Program-made: the position numbers and the translations under genes
The notes under the pieces: model-generated
Seen by the model: only the letters and a program-made list of their open reading frames with translations
Databases searched by the model: none
What the model was told of the DNA's origin: nothing
DNA from: Pseudomonas viridiflava
Lineage (GTDB): Bacteria; Pseudomonadota; Gammaproteobacteria; Pseudomonadales; Pseudomonadaceae
Length of the DNA: 64,000 nucleotides
NCBI RefSeq assembly: GCF_900602065.1
Contig: NZ_UWFN01000209.1
Span: 110,877 to 174,876 of the forward strand
Direction of reading: 5' to 3'
In this document: piece after piece, positions 17,152 to 26,318 of the stretch
Layout: every line of letters starts with the position of its first letter
How positions within the stretch are numbered: position 1 is the first letter of the stretch

Positions 17152-19746
17152 TCAAACCACCTCGGCCGCCTCAAGAAAGTCCTGTGCAAACCGCTGCAAC
17201 ACGCCACCTGCTTCGTAGATCGAAACCTCTTCGGCGGTATCAAGGCGGCAGGTAACAGGCACTTCAACTCGCTCACCGTTCTTGCGATTGATCACCAGCG
17301 TCAAGGTGCTGCGCGGAATACGCTCGCCGATCACGTCAAAGGTTTCGCTGCCATCAATTCCCAGGGTATGCCGATCAACACCCGGCTTGAACTCCAGCGG
17401 CAGGACGCCCATGCCTACCAGGTTGGTGCGGTGGATACGCTCGAAACCTTCTGCGGCAATCGCTTCGACGCCCGCCAGCCGCACGCCTTTGGCTGCCCAG
17501 TCACGGGATGAACCCTGGCCGTAGTCAGCTCCGGCAATGATGATCAGTGGCTGCTTGCGCTCCATGTAGGTTTCGATGGCTTCCCACATCCGCGTGACCT
17601 GACCTTCGGGCTCGACACGGGCCAGCGAGCCCTGCTTGACCTTGCCGTCGATGCGGACCATTTCGTTGAGCAGTTTGGGGTTGGCAAACGTCGCGCGCTG
17701 GGCTGTGAGGTGATCGCCGCGGTGAGTCGCGTAAGAGTTGAAGTCCTCTTCCGGCAAGCCCATTTTGGCCAGGTACTCCCCGGCAGCGCTGTCGAGCATG
17801 ATGGCGTTCGAAGGTGACAGATGATCGGTGGTGATGTTGTCGCCCAATACCGCCAGCGGTCGCATCCCTTTCAAAGGACGAGCACCGGCCAATGCGCCCT
17901 CCCAATAAGGTGGGCGCCGAATGTAAGTACTCGGTGCACGCCAGTCGTAAAGGGGTTTGACCTGCTCGCCGTTGTCGGCCTTGATCTCGAACATCGGGAT
18001 GTAGACCTGACGAAACTGATCCGGCTTGACGCTGGCCTTGACCACCGCATCGATTTCTTCATCGCTGGGCCAGATATCTTTCAGGGTGACCGGATTGCCC
18101 GCTTTATCGGTGCCGAGCACGTCCTTTTCGATATCAAAACGAATGGTGCCAGCAATTGCATACGCGACCACCAACGGCGGCGAAGCCAGGAAGGCCTGTT
18201 TGGCGTAAGGATGAATACGCCCATCGAAATTACGGTTACCGGACAACACCGCCGTGGCGTAAAGATCGCGGTCGATGACCTCCTGCTGGATAACCGGGTC
18301 CAGCGCGCCACTCATGCCATTACAGGTCGTGCAGGCAAAACCGACGATACCAAAGCCTAGCGCTTCCAGTTCCGGCAGCAGGCCAGCTTCTTCCAGGTAC
18401 AACTGCACGGCTTTGGACCCCGGGGCCAGAGACGACTTCACCCAAGGCTTGCGGGTCAGGCCAGCGGCATTGGCGTTGCGCGCCAGCAAACCTGCAGCGA
18501 TTACGTTGCGCGGGTTGCTGGTGTTCGTGCAACTGGTAATGGCCGCAATGATCACTGCGCCGTCAGGCATCAGACCCGGTTCGTTTTCCACGACACCGGA
18601 AATACCCATGGCCGCCAGCTCGGAGGTCGGCACGCGGCGATGGGGGTTGGAAGGCCCGGCGATATTGCGCACCACGCTGGACAGATCGAACCTCAGCACC
18701 CGTTCGTACTCGGCGGTTCGCAGGCTGTCTGCCCACAACCCCGTCTGTTTCGCGTAGGTTTCGACCAATTTGACCTGCTCGGGATCGCGTCCCGTCAGGG
18801 TCAGGTAATCAAGGGTTTGCTGGTCGATGTAAAACATCGCCGCCGTCGCACCGAATTCCGGGGTCATGTTGGAAATGGTCGCCCGATCCCCCAGCGTCAG
18901 CGCGTTAGCCCCCTCGCCGAAAAACTCCAGGTAAGAAGACACGACTTTCTCGGCGCGCAGGAACTCGGTAACGGCCAGCACGATGTCGGTCGCGGTGATT
19001 CCCGGCTGACGCTTGCCCACCAACTCCACACCGATGATATCCGGCAGGCGCATCCATGATGCCCGACCGAGCATTACGCTTTCGGCCTCAAGCCCGCCGA
19101 CGCCAATGGCGATCACTCCCAATGCGTCCACATGGGGCGTGTGGCTGTCAGTGCCCACCAGCGTATCCGGGAACGCCACGCCATCCAGCGCATGCACCAC
19201 CGGCGACATTCGCTCCAGATTGATCTGGTGCATGATGCCGTTGCCAGGCGGGATCACATCGACGTTCTTGAACGCCTTTTTAGTCCAGTTGATGAAGTGA
19301 AAACGGTCCTCGTTGCGCCGATCCTCAATGGCCCTGTTTCGCTCGAAAGCATCCGCCTCGAAGCCACCGTGCTCGACCGCCAGAGAGTGATCGACGATCA
19401 ACTGCGTCGGCACGACGGGATTGACCAGCGACGGGTCTCCCCCTTGCAAGGCAATCGCGTCACGCAATCCGGCAAGGTCAACCAGCGCGGTCTGCCCCAG
19501 GATGTCATGGCACACGACGCGCGCCGGAAACCAGGGAAAGTCCAGATCGCGCTTGCGCTCGATCAATTGCTCAAGGGAGGCTCTCAGGGTTGCCGGATCG
19601 CAGCGTCGCACCAGATTTTCCGCCAGCACGCGTGAGGTGTAGGGCAAGCCGTCATAAGCACCCGGCTTGATCGCATCGACCGCCTCACGGGCATCGAAGT
19701 AATCCAGTGAAGTGCCGGGCAAGGGTTTGCGGTGTTCTGAATTCAT
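17152..19746 (-). CDS. acnD: Fe/S-dependent 2-methylcitrate dehydratase AcnD
   Basis: An 864-residue aconitase-family enzyme that dehydrates 2-methylcitrate with a [4Fe-4S] cluster. The cluster cysteines lie in ITSCTNTSNPRNV (about residue 405) and FACTTCNGMSG (about 475). The C-terminal swivel domain has YGQGSSRDWAAKG and ERIHRTNLVGMGVLPLEF. AcnD, not AcnA or AcnB, is indicated by the adjacent prpC and prpF. The first ATG is at 19746; an in-frame TTG lies five codons upstream. Confidence 0.95.
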   Translation of the reverse strand: MNSEHRKPLPGTSLDYFDAREAVDAIKPGAYDGLPYTSRVLAENLVRRCDPATLRASLEQLIERKRDLDFPWFPARVVCHDILGQTALVDLAGLRDAIALQGGDPSLVNPVVPTQLIVDHSLAVEHGGFEADAFERNRAIEDRRNEDRFHFINWTKKAFKNVDVIPPGNGIMHQINLERMSPVVHALDGVAFPDTLVGTDSHTPHVDALGVIAIGVGGLEAESVMLGRASWMRLPDIIGVELVGKRQPGITATDIVLAVTEFLRAEKVVSSYLEFFGEGANALTLGDRATISNMTPEFGATAAMFYIDQQTLDYLTLTGRDPEQVKLVETYAKQTGLWADSLRTAEYERVLRFDLSSVVRNIAGPSNPHRRVPTSELAAMGISGVVENEPGLMPDGAVIIAAITSCTNTSNPRNVIAAGLLARNANAAGLTRKPWVKSSLAPGSKAVQLYLEEAGLLPELEALGFGIVGFACTTCNGMSGALDPVIQQEVIDRDLYATAVLSGNRNFDGRIHPYAKQAFLASPPLVVAYAIAGTIRFDIEKDVLGTDKAGNPVTLKDIWPSDEEIDAVVKASVKPDQFRQVYIPMFEIKADNGEQVKPLYDWRAPSTYIRRPPYWEGALAGARPLKGMRPLAVLGDNITTDHLSPSNAIMLDSAAGEYLAKMGLPEEDFNSYATHRGDHLTAQRATFANPKLLNEMVRIDGKVKQGSLARVEPEGQVTRMWEAIETYMERKQPLIIIAGADYGQGSSRDWAAKGVRLAGVEAIAAEGFERIHRTNLVGMGVLPLEFKPGVDRHTLGIDGSETFDVIGERIPRSTLTLVINRKNGERVEVPVTCRLDTAEEVSIYEAGGVLQRFAQDFLEAAEVV

Positions 19747-19806
19747 GGCGCAAGGACTCAATCACGGAAATGGGGGGAGCTTTGTAGGAGGCTGTAAAAC
19801 ACCTCT

Positions 19807-19880
19807 CTGTAGGAGCTGCCGAAGGCTGCGAAGCATTCTTCCTGAAACACTGCCATCGCAGCCTTCGGCAGCTCCTACAG
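19807..19880. repeat. REP-type palindrome (type 1) in the prpC-acnD gap
   Basis: ctgtaggagctgccgaaggc and its reverse complement flank a unique centre. It is the same family as 14081-14154. Confidence 0.9.
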
Positions 19881-19912
19881 ATCCAGTGTTGGGTCAGCAA
19901 TAACGTTTATGG

Positions 19913-21040
19913 TCAGCGCTTTTCGATGCTCACAAAACTGCGCTGCGCAACGCCGACGTATTCGGCGCTGGGGCGGATGATGCGGTTATTGGCGCGCTGC
20001 TCGAAGACATGCGCAGCCCAGCCAGTCAGGCGCGAGCAGACGAAAATCGGCGTGAATAGCTTGGTCGGAATGCCCATGAAGTGGTACGCAGAGGCATGGT
20101 AGAAGTCAGCGTTGGGGAACAGCTTTTTCTGCTCCCACATGGTTTTGTCGATAGCTTCGGACACTGGATACAACACGGTATCGCCCGCTTCGTCAGCCAG
20201 CTGTTTCGCCCAACCCTTGATCACTTCGTTGCGCGGATCCGACTCTTTATAGATCGCATGGCCGAAGCCCATGATCTTGTCTTTACGCTCCAGCATACCG
20301 AGGGTGCCTTTGACCGCCTCTTCGGCAGAGCCGAACTTCTCGATCATGTCCATCGCCGCTTCGTTCGCCCCACCGTGCAGCGGGCCGCGTAACGTGCCGA
20401 TGGCCGCGGTGATGCACGAGAACAGGTCGGACAGCGTCGATGCGCACACCCGCGCGGTGAAAGTCGACGCGTTGAATTCGTGCTCCGCATAAAGGATCAG
20501 CGACACGTCCATGACCTTGCAGTGCAGCTCGCTGGGCTTCTTGTCCAGCAACAGGTGCAGGAAGTGCGCGCCGATGGAATTTTCGTCAGTCACGCAATTG
20601 ATTCGTTTGCCGTCATGGCTGAAGCGGTACCAGTAGCACATGATCGCCGGGAACGCGGCGAGCAGGCGGTCGGTGGAATCGCGCTGTTGCTCGAAGCCGG
20701 TTTCCGGCTCGAGGGTGCCCAGCATCGACGCGCCGGTGCGCATCACGTCCATCGGATGCGTGTCGGCCGGAATACGTTCAAGCACTTCTTTCAAGGCTTG
20801 CGGCAGGTCGCGAAGTTTTTTCAGCTTCGCCAGATACGTGTCCAGTTGCGCTTGAGTCGGCAATTCGCCGTACAGCAACAGGTAGGCAACTTCTTCAAAA
20901 CGGGCCTCGGCGGCCAGCTCTTTCACATCGTAGCCACGATAGGTCAGACCAGCACCGGTCTGGCCCACGGTAGACAAGGCAGTCTGTCCGGCAACCTGGC
21001 CACGCAGGCCAGCGCCACTCAATACTTTTGCTTCAGCCAT
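19913..21040 (-). CDS. prpC: 2-methylcitrate synthase
   Basis: A 375-residue citrate-synthase-family enzyme condensing propionyl-CoA with oxaloacetate. The active-site histidine regions are LHGGANEAAMDMI (about 220) and GFGHAIYKESDPR (about 268). The short length and lack of the N-terminal extension of type II GltA fit PrpC. GGAGAG precedes the ATG at 21040; the frame's upstream TTG lies inside that ribosome-binding site. Confidence 0.95.
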   Translation of the reverse strand: MAEAKVLSGAGLRGQVAGQTALSTVGQTGAGLTYRGYDVKELAAEARFEEVAYLLLYGELPTQAQLDTYLAKLKKLRDLPQALKEVLERIPADTHPMDVMRTGASMLGTLEPETGFEQQRDSTDRLLAAFPAIMCYWYRFSHDGKRINCVTDENSIGAHFLHLLLDKKPSELHCKVMDVSLILYAEHEFNASTFTARVCASTLSDLFSCITAAIGTLRGPLHGGANEAAMDMIEKFGSAEEAVKGTLGMLERKDKIMGFGHAIYKESDPRNEVIKGWAKQLADEAGDTVLYPVSEAIDKTMWEQKKLFPNADFYHASAYHFMGIPTKLFTPIFVCSRLTGWAAHVFEQRANNRIIRPSAEYVGVAQRSFVSIEKR

Positions 21041-21094
21041 TGCTCTCTCCAATCTTGGATTTTTTAGGGATTTGGCAATTCAGATCATTATGTT

Positions 21095-21167
21095 CTGTAG
21101 GAGCTGCCGCAGGCTGCGAAGCTTCATCCAGACATACCGCCATGGCAGCCTTTGGCAGCTCCTACAG
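21095..21167. repeat. REP-type palindrome (type 1) in the prpB-prpC gap
   Basis: ctgtaggagctgccgcaggc opens the element; the closing arm is a slightly diverged reverse complement (ggcagcctttggcagctcct). Confidence 0.88.
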
Positions 21168-21172
21168 GAAAA

Positions 21173-22066
21173 TTAACCCTTCTTCTGCGCAAACAGCGCA
21201 TCAAGTTTCTGCTCAAAGGTGTGGTAATCAATTGCGTCATACAGCTCCATCCGAGTCTGCATGGTGTCGACCACATTCTTCTGGCTGCCATCCCGGCGAA
21301 TCGCGCCATAGACGTTTTCCGCCGCCTTGTTCATGGCGCGGAATGCCGACAAAGGATAGAGCACCAGAGAAACATCGGCGCTGCGCAGCTCATCCACGGT
21401 GAACAGCGGCGTAGCACCAAACTCAGTGATATTGGCCAGAATCGGAGCGTTGACCCGCGAGGCAAACAGTTTGTACATGTCCAGTTCGGTGATGGCTTCC
21501 GGGAACACCATGTCAGCGCCGGCCTCGATGCATGCCGCGGCGCGCTCAAGTGCTGACTCCAGCCCCTCAACCGCCAGTGCATCAGTGCGGGCCATGATCA
21601 CGAAACTGTCGTCGGTGCGAGCATCGACTGCAGCCTTGATACGATCGACCATTTCCTGCTGGGTAACGATTTCTTTATTCGGGCGATGCCCGCAACGCTT
21701 GGCGCCCACCTGGTCTTCAATGTGGATCGCCGCAGCGCCGAACTTGATCATCGAGCGCACGGTGCGCGCCACGTTGAACGCCGACGAACCGAAGCCGGTG
21801 TCCACGTCGACCAGCAATGGAAGGTCGCAGACGTCGGTAATGCGACGCACGTCAGTCAACACATCATCCAGCCCGGTAATCCCCAGATCAGGAATTCCCA
21901 ACGATCCGGCTGCCACTCCGCCACCGGACAGATAAATAGCCTTGAACCCGGCGCGCTTGGCCAGCAACGCATGATTGGCATTGATCGCACCTACCACTTG
22001 CAACGGCTGTTCGCTGGCAACCGCATCACGAAAACGCTGGCCTGGAGTGGTTTTATTGGAATTCAT
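21173..22066 (-). CDS. prpB: 2-methylisocitrate lyase
   Basis: A 297-residue member of the isocitrate lyase/PEP mutase family that splits 2-methylisocitrate into pyruvate and succinate. The catalytic loop motif [10 protein letters not shown] is at about residues 121-130, with upstream [16 protein letters not shown] and [17 protein letters not shown]. The length equals E. coli PrpB. GAGGTG precedes the ATG, and its first bases overlap the stop of the GntR gene (ATGA), so the two are translationally coupled. Confidence 0.96.
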   Translation of the reverse strand: MNSNKTTPGQRFRDAVASEQPLQVVGAINANHALLAKRAGFKAIYLSGGGVAAGSLGIPDLGITGLDDVLTDVRRITDVCDLPLLVDVDTGFGSSAFNVARTVRSMIKFGAAAIHIEDQVGAKRCGHRPNKEIVTQQEMVDRIKAAVDARTDDSFVIMARTDALAVEGLESALERAAACIEAGADMVFPEAITELDMYKLFASRVNAPILANITEFGATPLFTVDELRSADVSLVLYPLSAFRAMNKAAENVYGAIRRDGSQKNVVDTMQTRMELYDAIDYHTFEQKLDALFAQKKG

Positions 22067-22827
22067 TGTTCACCTCGGGTTGGAGCAGGCTTTTCTAGGG
22101 GCCGCTGAGCTAAATGCTGGTCTAAATTCTGGTCCAGATAGTGCCGTTCGATGTTGCGTTTGGACGCAGCGATATGCCGGCGCATCAACAGTTCGGCCAA
22201 CTCACCGTCACGGTCGGCGATGGCGTCGAGAATGCGGTGGTGTTCGGCAAATGCCTGGCGGGGACGATTGGGCGTTGCGGAGAACTGGATACGGTACATG
22301 CGGACCAGCTGATACAGGTCGCCGCAGAGCATCTGCGTCAGCGTGCGATTGCCGCTGCCTTGAATGATCCGGTAATGGAAGTCGAAATCACCTTCCTGCT
22401 GGTAATAGCCAACTCCCGCCTGAAAGGCTGCATCGAGCTCGTGGGTGTCCAGCACTCGGCGCAGCTCGTCGATCTCCTGTGCCGTCATGCGTTCGGCCGC
22501 CAGGCGACATGCCATGCCTTCCAGCGATTCACGGATTTCGTAGAGTTCGATCAGTTCGGCGTGACTCAGGGAAACGACCCGCGCGCCCACATGCGGCACA
22601 CGCACCAGCAGACGCTGGCCTTCGAGACGGTGGATAGCTTCGCGCAAAGGGCCACGACTGATGCCGTAGGTGCGCGCCAGTTCAGGCTCGGAAATCTTGC
22701 TGCCGGGCGCGATCTCGCCTTTGATGATGGCCGCCTGGATGCGACGGAAGACGTTTTCGGAGAGGGTTTCCGAATCGTCTGTCACTGGAGCAGCACTTTC
22801 GGCCGAGTCCAACATTGTCGACACCAT
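22063..22827 (-). CDS. GntR-family (FadR/FCD subfamily) regulator of the prp operon
   Basis: A 254-residue transcription factor. The N-terminal winged helix-turn-helix contains [28 protein letters not shown] (about 42-69). The C-terminal FCD ligand-binding domain has [21 protein letters not shown] and a later [13 protein letters not shown] helix carrying metal/ligand-binding histidines. It heads the operon and overlaps prpB by four bases, so it most likely represses prp genes until a methylcitrate-cycle intermediate binds. Enterobacteria use the unrelated Fis-family PrpR instead. Confidence 0.9.
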   Translation of the reverse strand: MVSTMLDSAESAAPVTDDSETLSENVFRRIQAAIIKGEIAPGSKISEPELARTYGISRGPLREAIHRLEGQRLLVRVPHVGARVVSLSHAELIELYEIRESLEGMACRLAAERMTAQEIDELRRVLDTHELDAAFQAGVGYYQQEGDFDFHYRIIQGSGNRTLTQMLCGDLYQLVRMYRIQFSATPNRPRQAFAEHHRILDAIADRDGELAELLMRRHIAASKRNIERHYLDQNLDQHLAQRPLEKPAPTRGEQ

Positions 22828-23140
22828 TGAATTTATTTGAGCTAAAAATAGCCCTGGAACGCCAATCAGTCAAAGAAAATCCTGAAGGTGTCGACAATAC
22901 CATTGCAAGCTACGGCTTGTGGGAGCTGGGCTTGCCCGCGATGAAAGCACCACAACATTTAGATATTGAGGCGCTTATCGCGGCTCCCACAGAAGCACTG
23001 CTCACAGGATCGTCGCAGTGAGCGAGGCGAACCTTCATGCTAGAATGCCGCCCCAGCTGATTGTCAGTAATAGCACTGCGCCAGCCACTAAATGACTCAG
23101 GGTCGACGTCTGGATGACCGCCCTCAATGTGCCAGGATCT
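22828..23140. other. Divergent intergenic region between the prp regulator and the rlo-like trio
   Basis: These 313 bases hold the palindromic repeat at 22918-22991 and the promoters of two divergent operons. TAGAAT at 23041-23046 could be a -10 for the rightward genes, but no matching -35 is evident. I see no gene here. Confidence 0.5.
22918..22991. repeat. Degenerate REP-type palindrome
   Basis: The left arm begins tgtgggagctgggcttgccc and the right arm ends cgcggctcccaca. The arms pair imperfectly around an AT-rich centre, so this looks like an old or hybrid copy. Confidence 0.7.
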
Positions 23141-23677
23141 ATGACTTTCAAAGCCCTTCCCGCCCTGCTCTGCCTCCTTCTGTTATCCGTTAACGCCCTG
23201 GCGGCGGACAAGACCGTCTACGGTCTGAACGAGTACGCCCAGCTCAACGATATCGACCTGCAAGTCGCCGCCAAACTCGACACTGGCGCCAAGACTGCTT
23301 CACTGAGCGCTCGGGACATCAAACATTTCAAGCGCAACGGTGAGACCTGGGTACGCTTTTATCTGGCAATCGATGATGCCCATGCGCACCCTATTGAACG
23401 GCCACTGGCCCGGGTCAGCAAGATCAAACGGCGCGCCGATGATTACGATGCAGACGATGATAAAAAGTACACCGCGCGCCCGGTTATCAGCCTTGATGTA
23501 TGCATGGGTGCATCTTTACGCACGATAGAAGTGAACTTGACCGACCGAAGTGCTTTCCAATACCCGCTTTTGATCGGCTCCGAAGCGTTAAAACGCTTTG
23601 ATGCGCTGGTCGATCCAAGCCTTAAGTACGCAGCGGGCAAGCCTGGCTGTGAAATCACTGCTCAAACCACCGAGTAA
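23141..23677 (+). CDS. Periplasmic retropepsin-like aspartic protease (ATP-dependent zinc protease family, RloA-like)
   Basis: A 178-residue protein of the Zn_protease/DUF785 family, now viewed as retropepsin-like. Residues 1-22 form a signal peptide ending in LAAD. The mature part has the aspartic protease-like motif KLDTGAKTASL at about 46-56. It is the first gene of a trio with the 7TM transglutaminase-like and ATP-grasp genes; related trios in Pseudomonas are tied in the literature to osmotic stress tolerance (names RloA/B/C, from memory). The ATG at 23141 is preferred over 23114: AGGA precedes it and it starts the signal peptide exactly. Confidence 0.82.
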   Translation: MTFKALPALLCLLLLSVNALAADKTVYGLNEYAQLNDIDLQVAAKLDTGAKTASLSARDIKHFKRNGETWVRFYLAIDDAHAHPIERPLARVSKIKRRADDYDADDDKKYTARPVISLDVCMGASLRTIEVNLTDRSAFQYPLLIGSEALKRFDALVDPSLKYAAGKPGCEITAQTTE

Positions 23678-23681
23678 ACCA

Positions 23682-25235
23682 ATGCGCTCTCTGACTCTGC
23701 ATCTGAAAATCCTGATTGGCGTCCTGGTGACCCTCGGAATCGCAATCACGGCCTATCAGATTCTGGCGCTCGGCATTCCGGTGACCGAGGACGAAACCGA
23801 CGACCTGTGGAATATCGATGCCAAGGTCGAATTCGTCGCCAACAACAATAAGGATTCGGTAAAGGTCCAGATGTTCGTCCCGCCGCTGGCGCGAGACTTC
23901 ATCAGCCTGAACGAAAGCTTCATTTCCAATAACTACGGGGTCAGCGTCAATCGTGTCGATGGCAACCGCAAGGTGACCTGGTCGGCACGCCGGGCAACCG
24001 GCAACCAGACGCTGTATTACCGCCTGGTGCTGACCAAGCGCTATAGCGGAGAAAGGCTGAAGACCAAAGGGCCGATATTCCGCGACAGCATTGCCGTCGA
24101 GGGTCCGGAAAAAGTCGCCGCCGAAGCGCTGCTTGCCCCTATCCGTCAGCACTCTGCAGACGTTGAAACCTTCATCACCGAAGCCATCAAGCGGGTCAAC
24201 AACCTCAATGATGACAACGTGAAGTTGCTGCTGGCCGGTGATACCTCCAGCTCAAACAAAGCGCGCATCACCGAATTGCTGCTGTCCATCGCTCACGTAC
24301 CGATGGAAAAGGTCCATACCATTCGCCTTGTCGCTGACCAGCCACAGAGTCCGGAATTGTGGTTGCGCAGCTTCAACGGCAAGGACTGGCTCTACTTCAA
24401 CCCGGACACGGGTGAAAAGGGCCTGCCTGATGATCGTCTGTTGTGGTGGACGGGCGACGAGAACCTGATCACTGTCGATGGCGGCAGAAAAGCCGTCGTC
24501 ACCTTCAGCCTCAACAACAGCGAAATGAACGCGATCCGTCTGGCCCAGTTGACTGACGCCAGCACTGACGCCGACTTTCTTGAATATTCGTTGTATGGTC
24601 TGCCACTGGAAACCCAGCAAACGTTCATGATCATGGTCATGATCCCGATTGGCGTGCTGGTGATTCTGGTCCTGCGCAACCTGATCGGCCTGCAGACGCT
24701 AGGTACCTTTACACCGGTATTGATCGCCCTCGCCTTCAGGGAAACCCAGCTCGGCTTCGGCATCATCCTGTTCACGGTGATCACCGCGCTCGGCCTGTCA
24801 TTACGCTCCTATCTGGAACACCTGAAGCTGCAAATGCTGCCCCGCCTGTCGGTGGTACTGACGTTCGTGGTGGTGCTGATCGCAGCCATCAGCGTACTCA
24901 GCCACAAACTCGGCCTGGAGCGCGGCCTTTCAGTGGCGCTGTTCCCGATGGTGATTCTGACGATGACCATTGAACGCTTGTCGATTACCTGGGAAGAACG
25001 GGGCGGCGGTCATGCCATGAAAGTCGCCATTGGCACGCTGTTCGCCGCATCTCTGGCGCACATCATCATGAGCGTCCCGGAGCTGATCTACTTTGTCTTC
25101 ACCTTCCCGGCAGTGCTGTTGATTCTGGTGGGCTTCATGTTGGCAATGGGTCGCTATCGCGGTTATCGCCTGACCGAACTCGTTCGCTTCAAAGCCTTCC
25201 TCAAGGAAGAATCCAAGCAAGAAGAAGCCAAATGA
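23682..25235 (+). CDS. Inactive transglutaminase-like domain fused to seven transmembrane helices (RloB-like)
   Basis: A 517-residue inner membrane protein. One N-terminal transmembrane helix (about 7-30) leads into a periplasmic domain (about 31-300) of the catalytically dead transglutaminase type, including VAAEALLAPIRQHSADVETFI. Six or seven helices follow from about residue 315 (MIMVMIPIGVLVILVL) to 505. The start is four bases after the protease stop, and its own stop overlaps the next ATG by four bases, so the three genes are tightly coupled. It may bind a substrate or peptide without cutting it. Confidence 0.82.
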   Translation: MRSLTLHLKILIGVLVTLGIAITAYQILALGIPVTEDETDDLWNIDAKVEFVANNNKDSVKVQMFVPPLARDFISLNESFISNNYGVSVNRVDGNRKVTWSARRATGNQTLYYRLVLTKRYSGERLKTKGPIFRDSIAVEGPEKVAAEALLAPIRQHSADVETFITEAIKRVNNLNDDNVKLLLAGDTSSSNKARITELLLSIAHVPMEKVHTIRLVADQPQSPELWLRSFNGKDWLYFNPDTGEKGLPDDRLLWWTGDENLITVDGGRKAVVTFSLNNSEMNAIRLAQLTDASTDADFLEYSLYGLPLETQQTFMIMVMIPIGVLVILVLRNLIGLQTLGTFTPVLIALAFRETQLGFGIILFTVITALGLSLRSYLEHLKLQMLPRLSVVLTFVVVLIAAISVLSHKLGLERGLSVALFPMVILTMTIERLSITWEERGGGHAMKVAIGTLFAASLAHIIMSVPELIYFVFTFPAVLLILVGFMLAMGRYRGYRLTELVRFKAFLKEESKQEEAK

Positions 25236-26212
25236 TCGGCCTCTGGAAAACCTGGAAGGCCCTCGAAGCCCGGGGCATCATGGGCATCAACCGGCGTAAT
25301 GCCGATTACGTGCTCAAGTACAACAAGCGCAGCCTGTATCCGATTGTCGATGACAAGATCATCACCAAGGAACGGGCCATTGCCGCGGGCATCAATGTGC
25401 CAGAAATGTACGGGGTCATTTCCACCGAGAAAGAAATCGACAAGCTCGACGAGATCATTGGCGGGCGCAGTGACTTTGTGATCAAGCCTGCTCAGGGCGC
25501 TGGCGGCGACGGCATCCTGGTGATCGCTGATCGTTTCGAGGGTCGCTATCGGACTGTTTCAGGGCGCATCGTCAGCCACTCGGAAATCGAGCATCAGGTG
25601 TCGAGCATCCTCACCGGGCTTTACTCCCTGGGCGGCCACCGGGATCGGGCGCTGATCGAATACCGGGTCACCCCGGATCAGATTTTCAAAAGCATCAGCT
25701 ACGAAGGCGTGCCGGATATACGCATCATCGTGCTGATGGGCTACCCGGTCATGGCCATGCTGCGCCTGCCAACCCGGCAGTCTGGCGGCAAGGCCAACCT
25801 CCATCAGGGCGCTATTGGCGTGGGTGTCGATCTGGCCACCGGCATTACCCTTCGCGGCACCTGGCTGAACTCCATCATCACCAAGCACCCGGACACCACC
25901 AACGCGGTGGACGGCGTACAGTTGCCGAACTGGGATGGCTTCATGAAGCTGGCTGCCGAGTGTTATGAGCTGTGTGGGCTGGGCTACATCGGCGTCGACA
26001 TGGTGCTTGACCAGGAGCACGGGCCGCTGATCCTCGAACTCAACGCCCGCCCCGGCCTCAACATTCAGATCGCCAACGACTGCGGGTTGACCCACAGGAC
26101 CCAGGCTGTGGAAGCACGGCTGGAACAGTTGGCGCTCAACGGCGAACAGGAAACACCTGAACAGCGCCTGCAGTTTGTCCAGGAGCTGTTCGGTCACGTA
26201 CCGCCGCAATAG
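25232..26212 (+). CDS. ATP-grasp ligase-like protein (alpha-L-glutamate ligase-like, RloC-like)
   Basis: A 326-residue cytoplasmic ATP-grasp protein. The nucleotide-binding segment FVIKPAQGAGGDGILVI is at about 86-102, and the Mg-binding C-terminal motif LILELNARPGLNIQIAN is at about 268-284. It is related to RimK-like and sugar-transfer-associated ATP-grasp enzymes, which form amide bonds between an amine and a carboxylate. The substrate is unknown. ATGA overlap with the membrane gene implies joint function: ligation in the cytoplasm, a 7TM protein, and proteolysis in the periplasm. Confidence 0.82.
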   Translation: MIGLWKTWKALEARGIMGINRRNADYVLKYNKRSLYPIVDDKIITKERAIAAGINVPEMYGVISTEKEIDKLDEIIGGRSDFVIKPAQGAGGDGILVIADRFEGRYRTVSGRIVSHSEIEHQVSSILTGLYSLGGHRDRALIEYRVTPDQIFKSISYEGVPDIRIIVLMGYPVMAMLRLPTRQSGGKANLHQGAIGVGVDLATGITLRGTWLNSIITKHPDTTNAVDGVQLPNWDGFMKLAAECYELCGLGYIGVDMVLDQEHGPLILELNARPGLNIQIANDCGLTHRTQAVEARLEQLALNGEQETPEQRLQFVQELFGHVPPQ

Positions 26213-26318
26213 AAGCGGGATAGTGGCTCCATGTGAACGGCGACTCCGACGCGCCACTAGGAGTGATCCCGGCGGAGGACTACAATCCCCACCCCGCGCT
26301 CCGAACTGACATCCTCGA

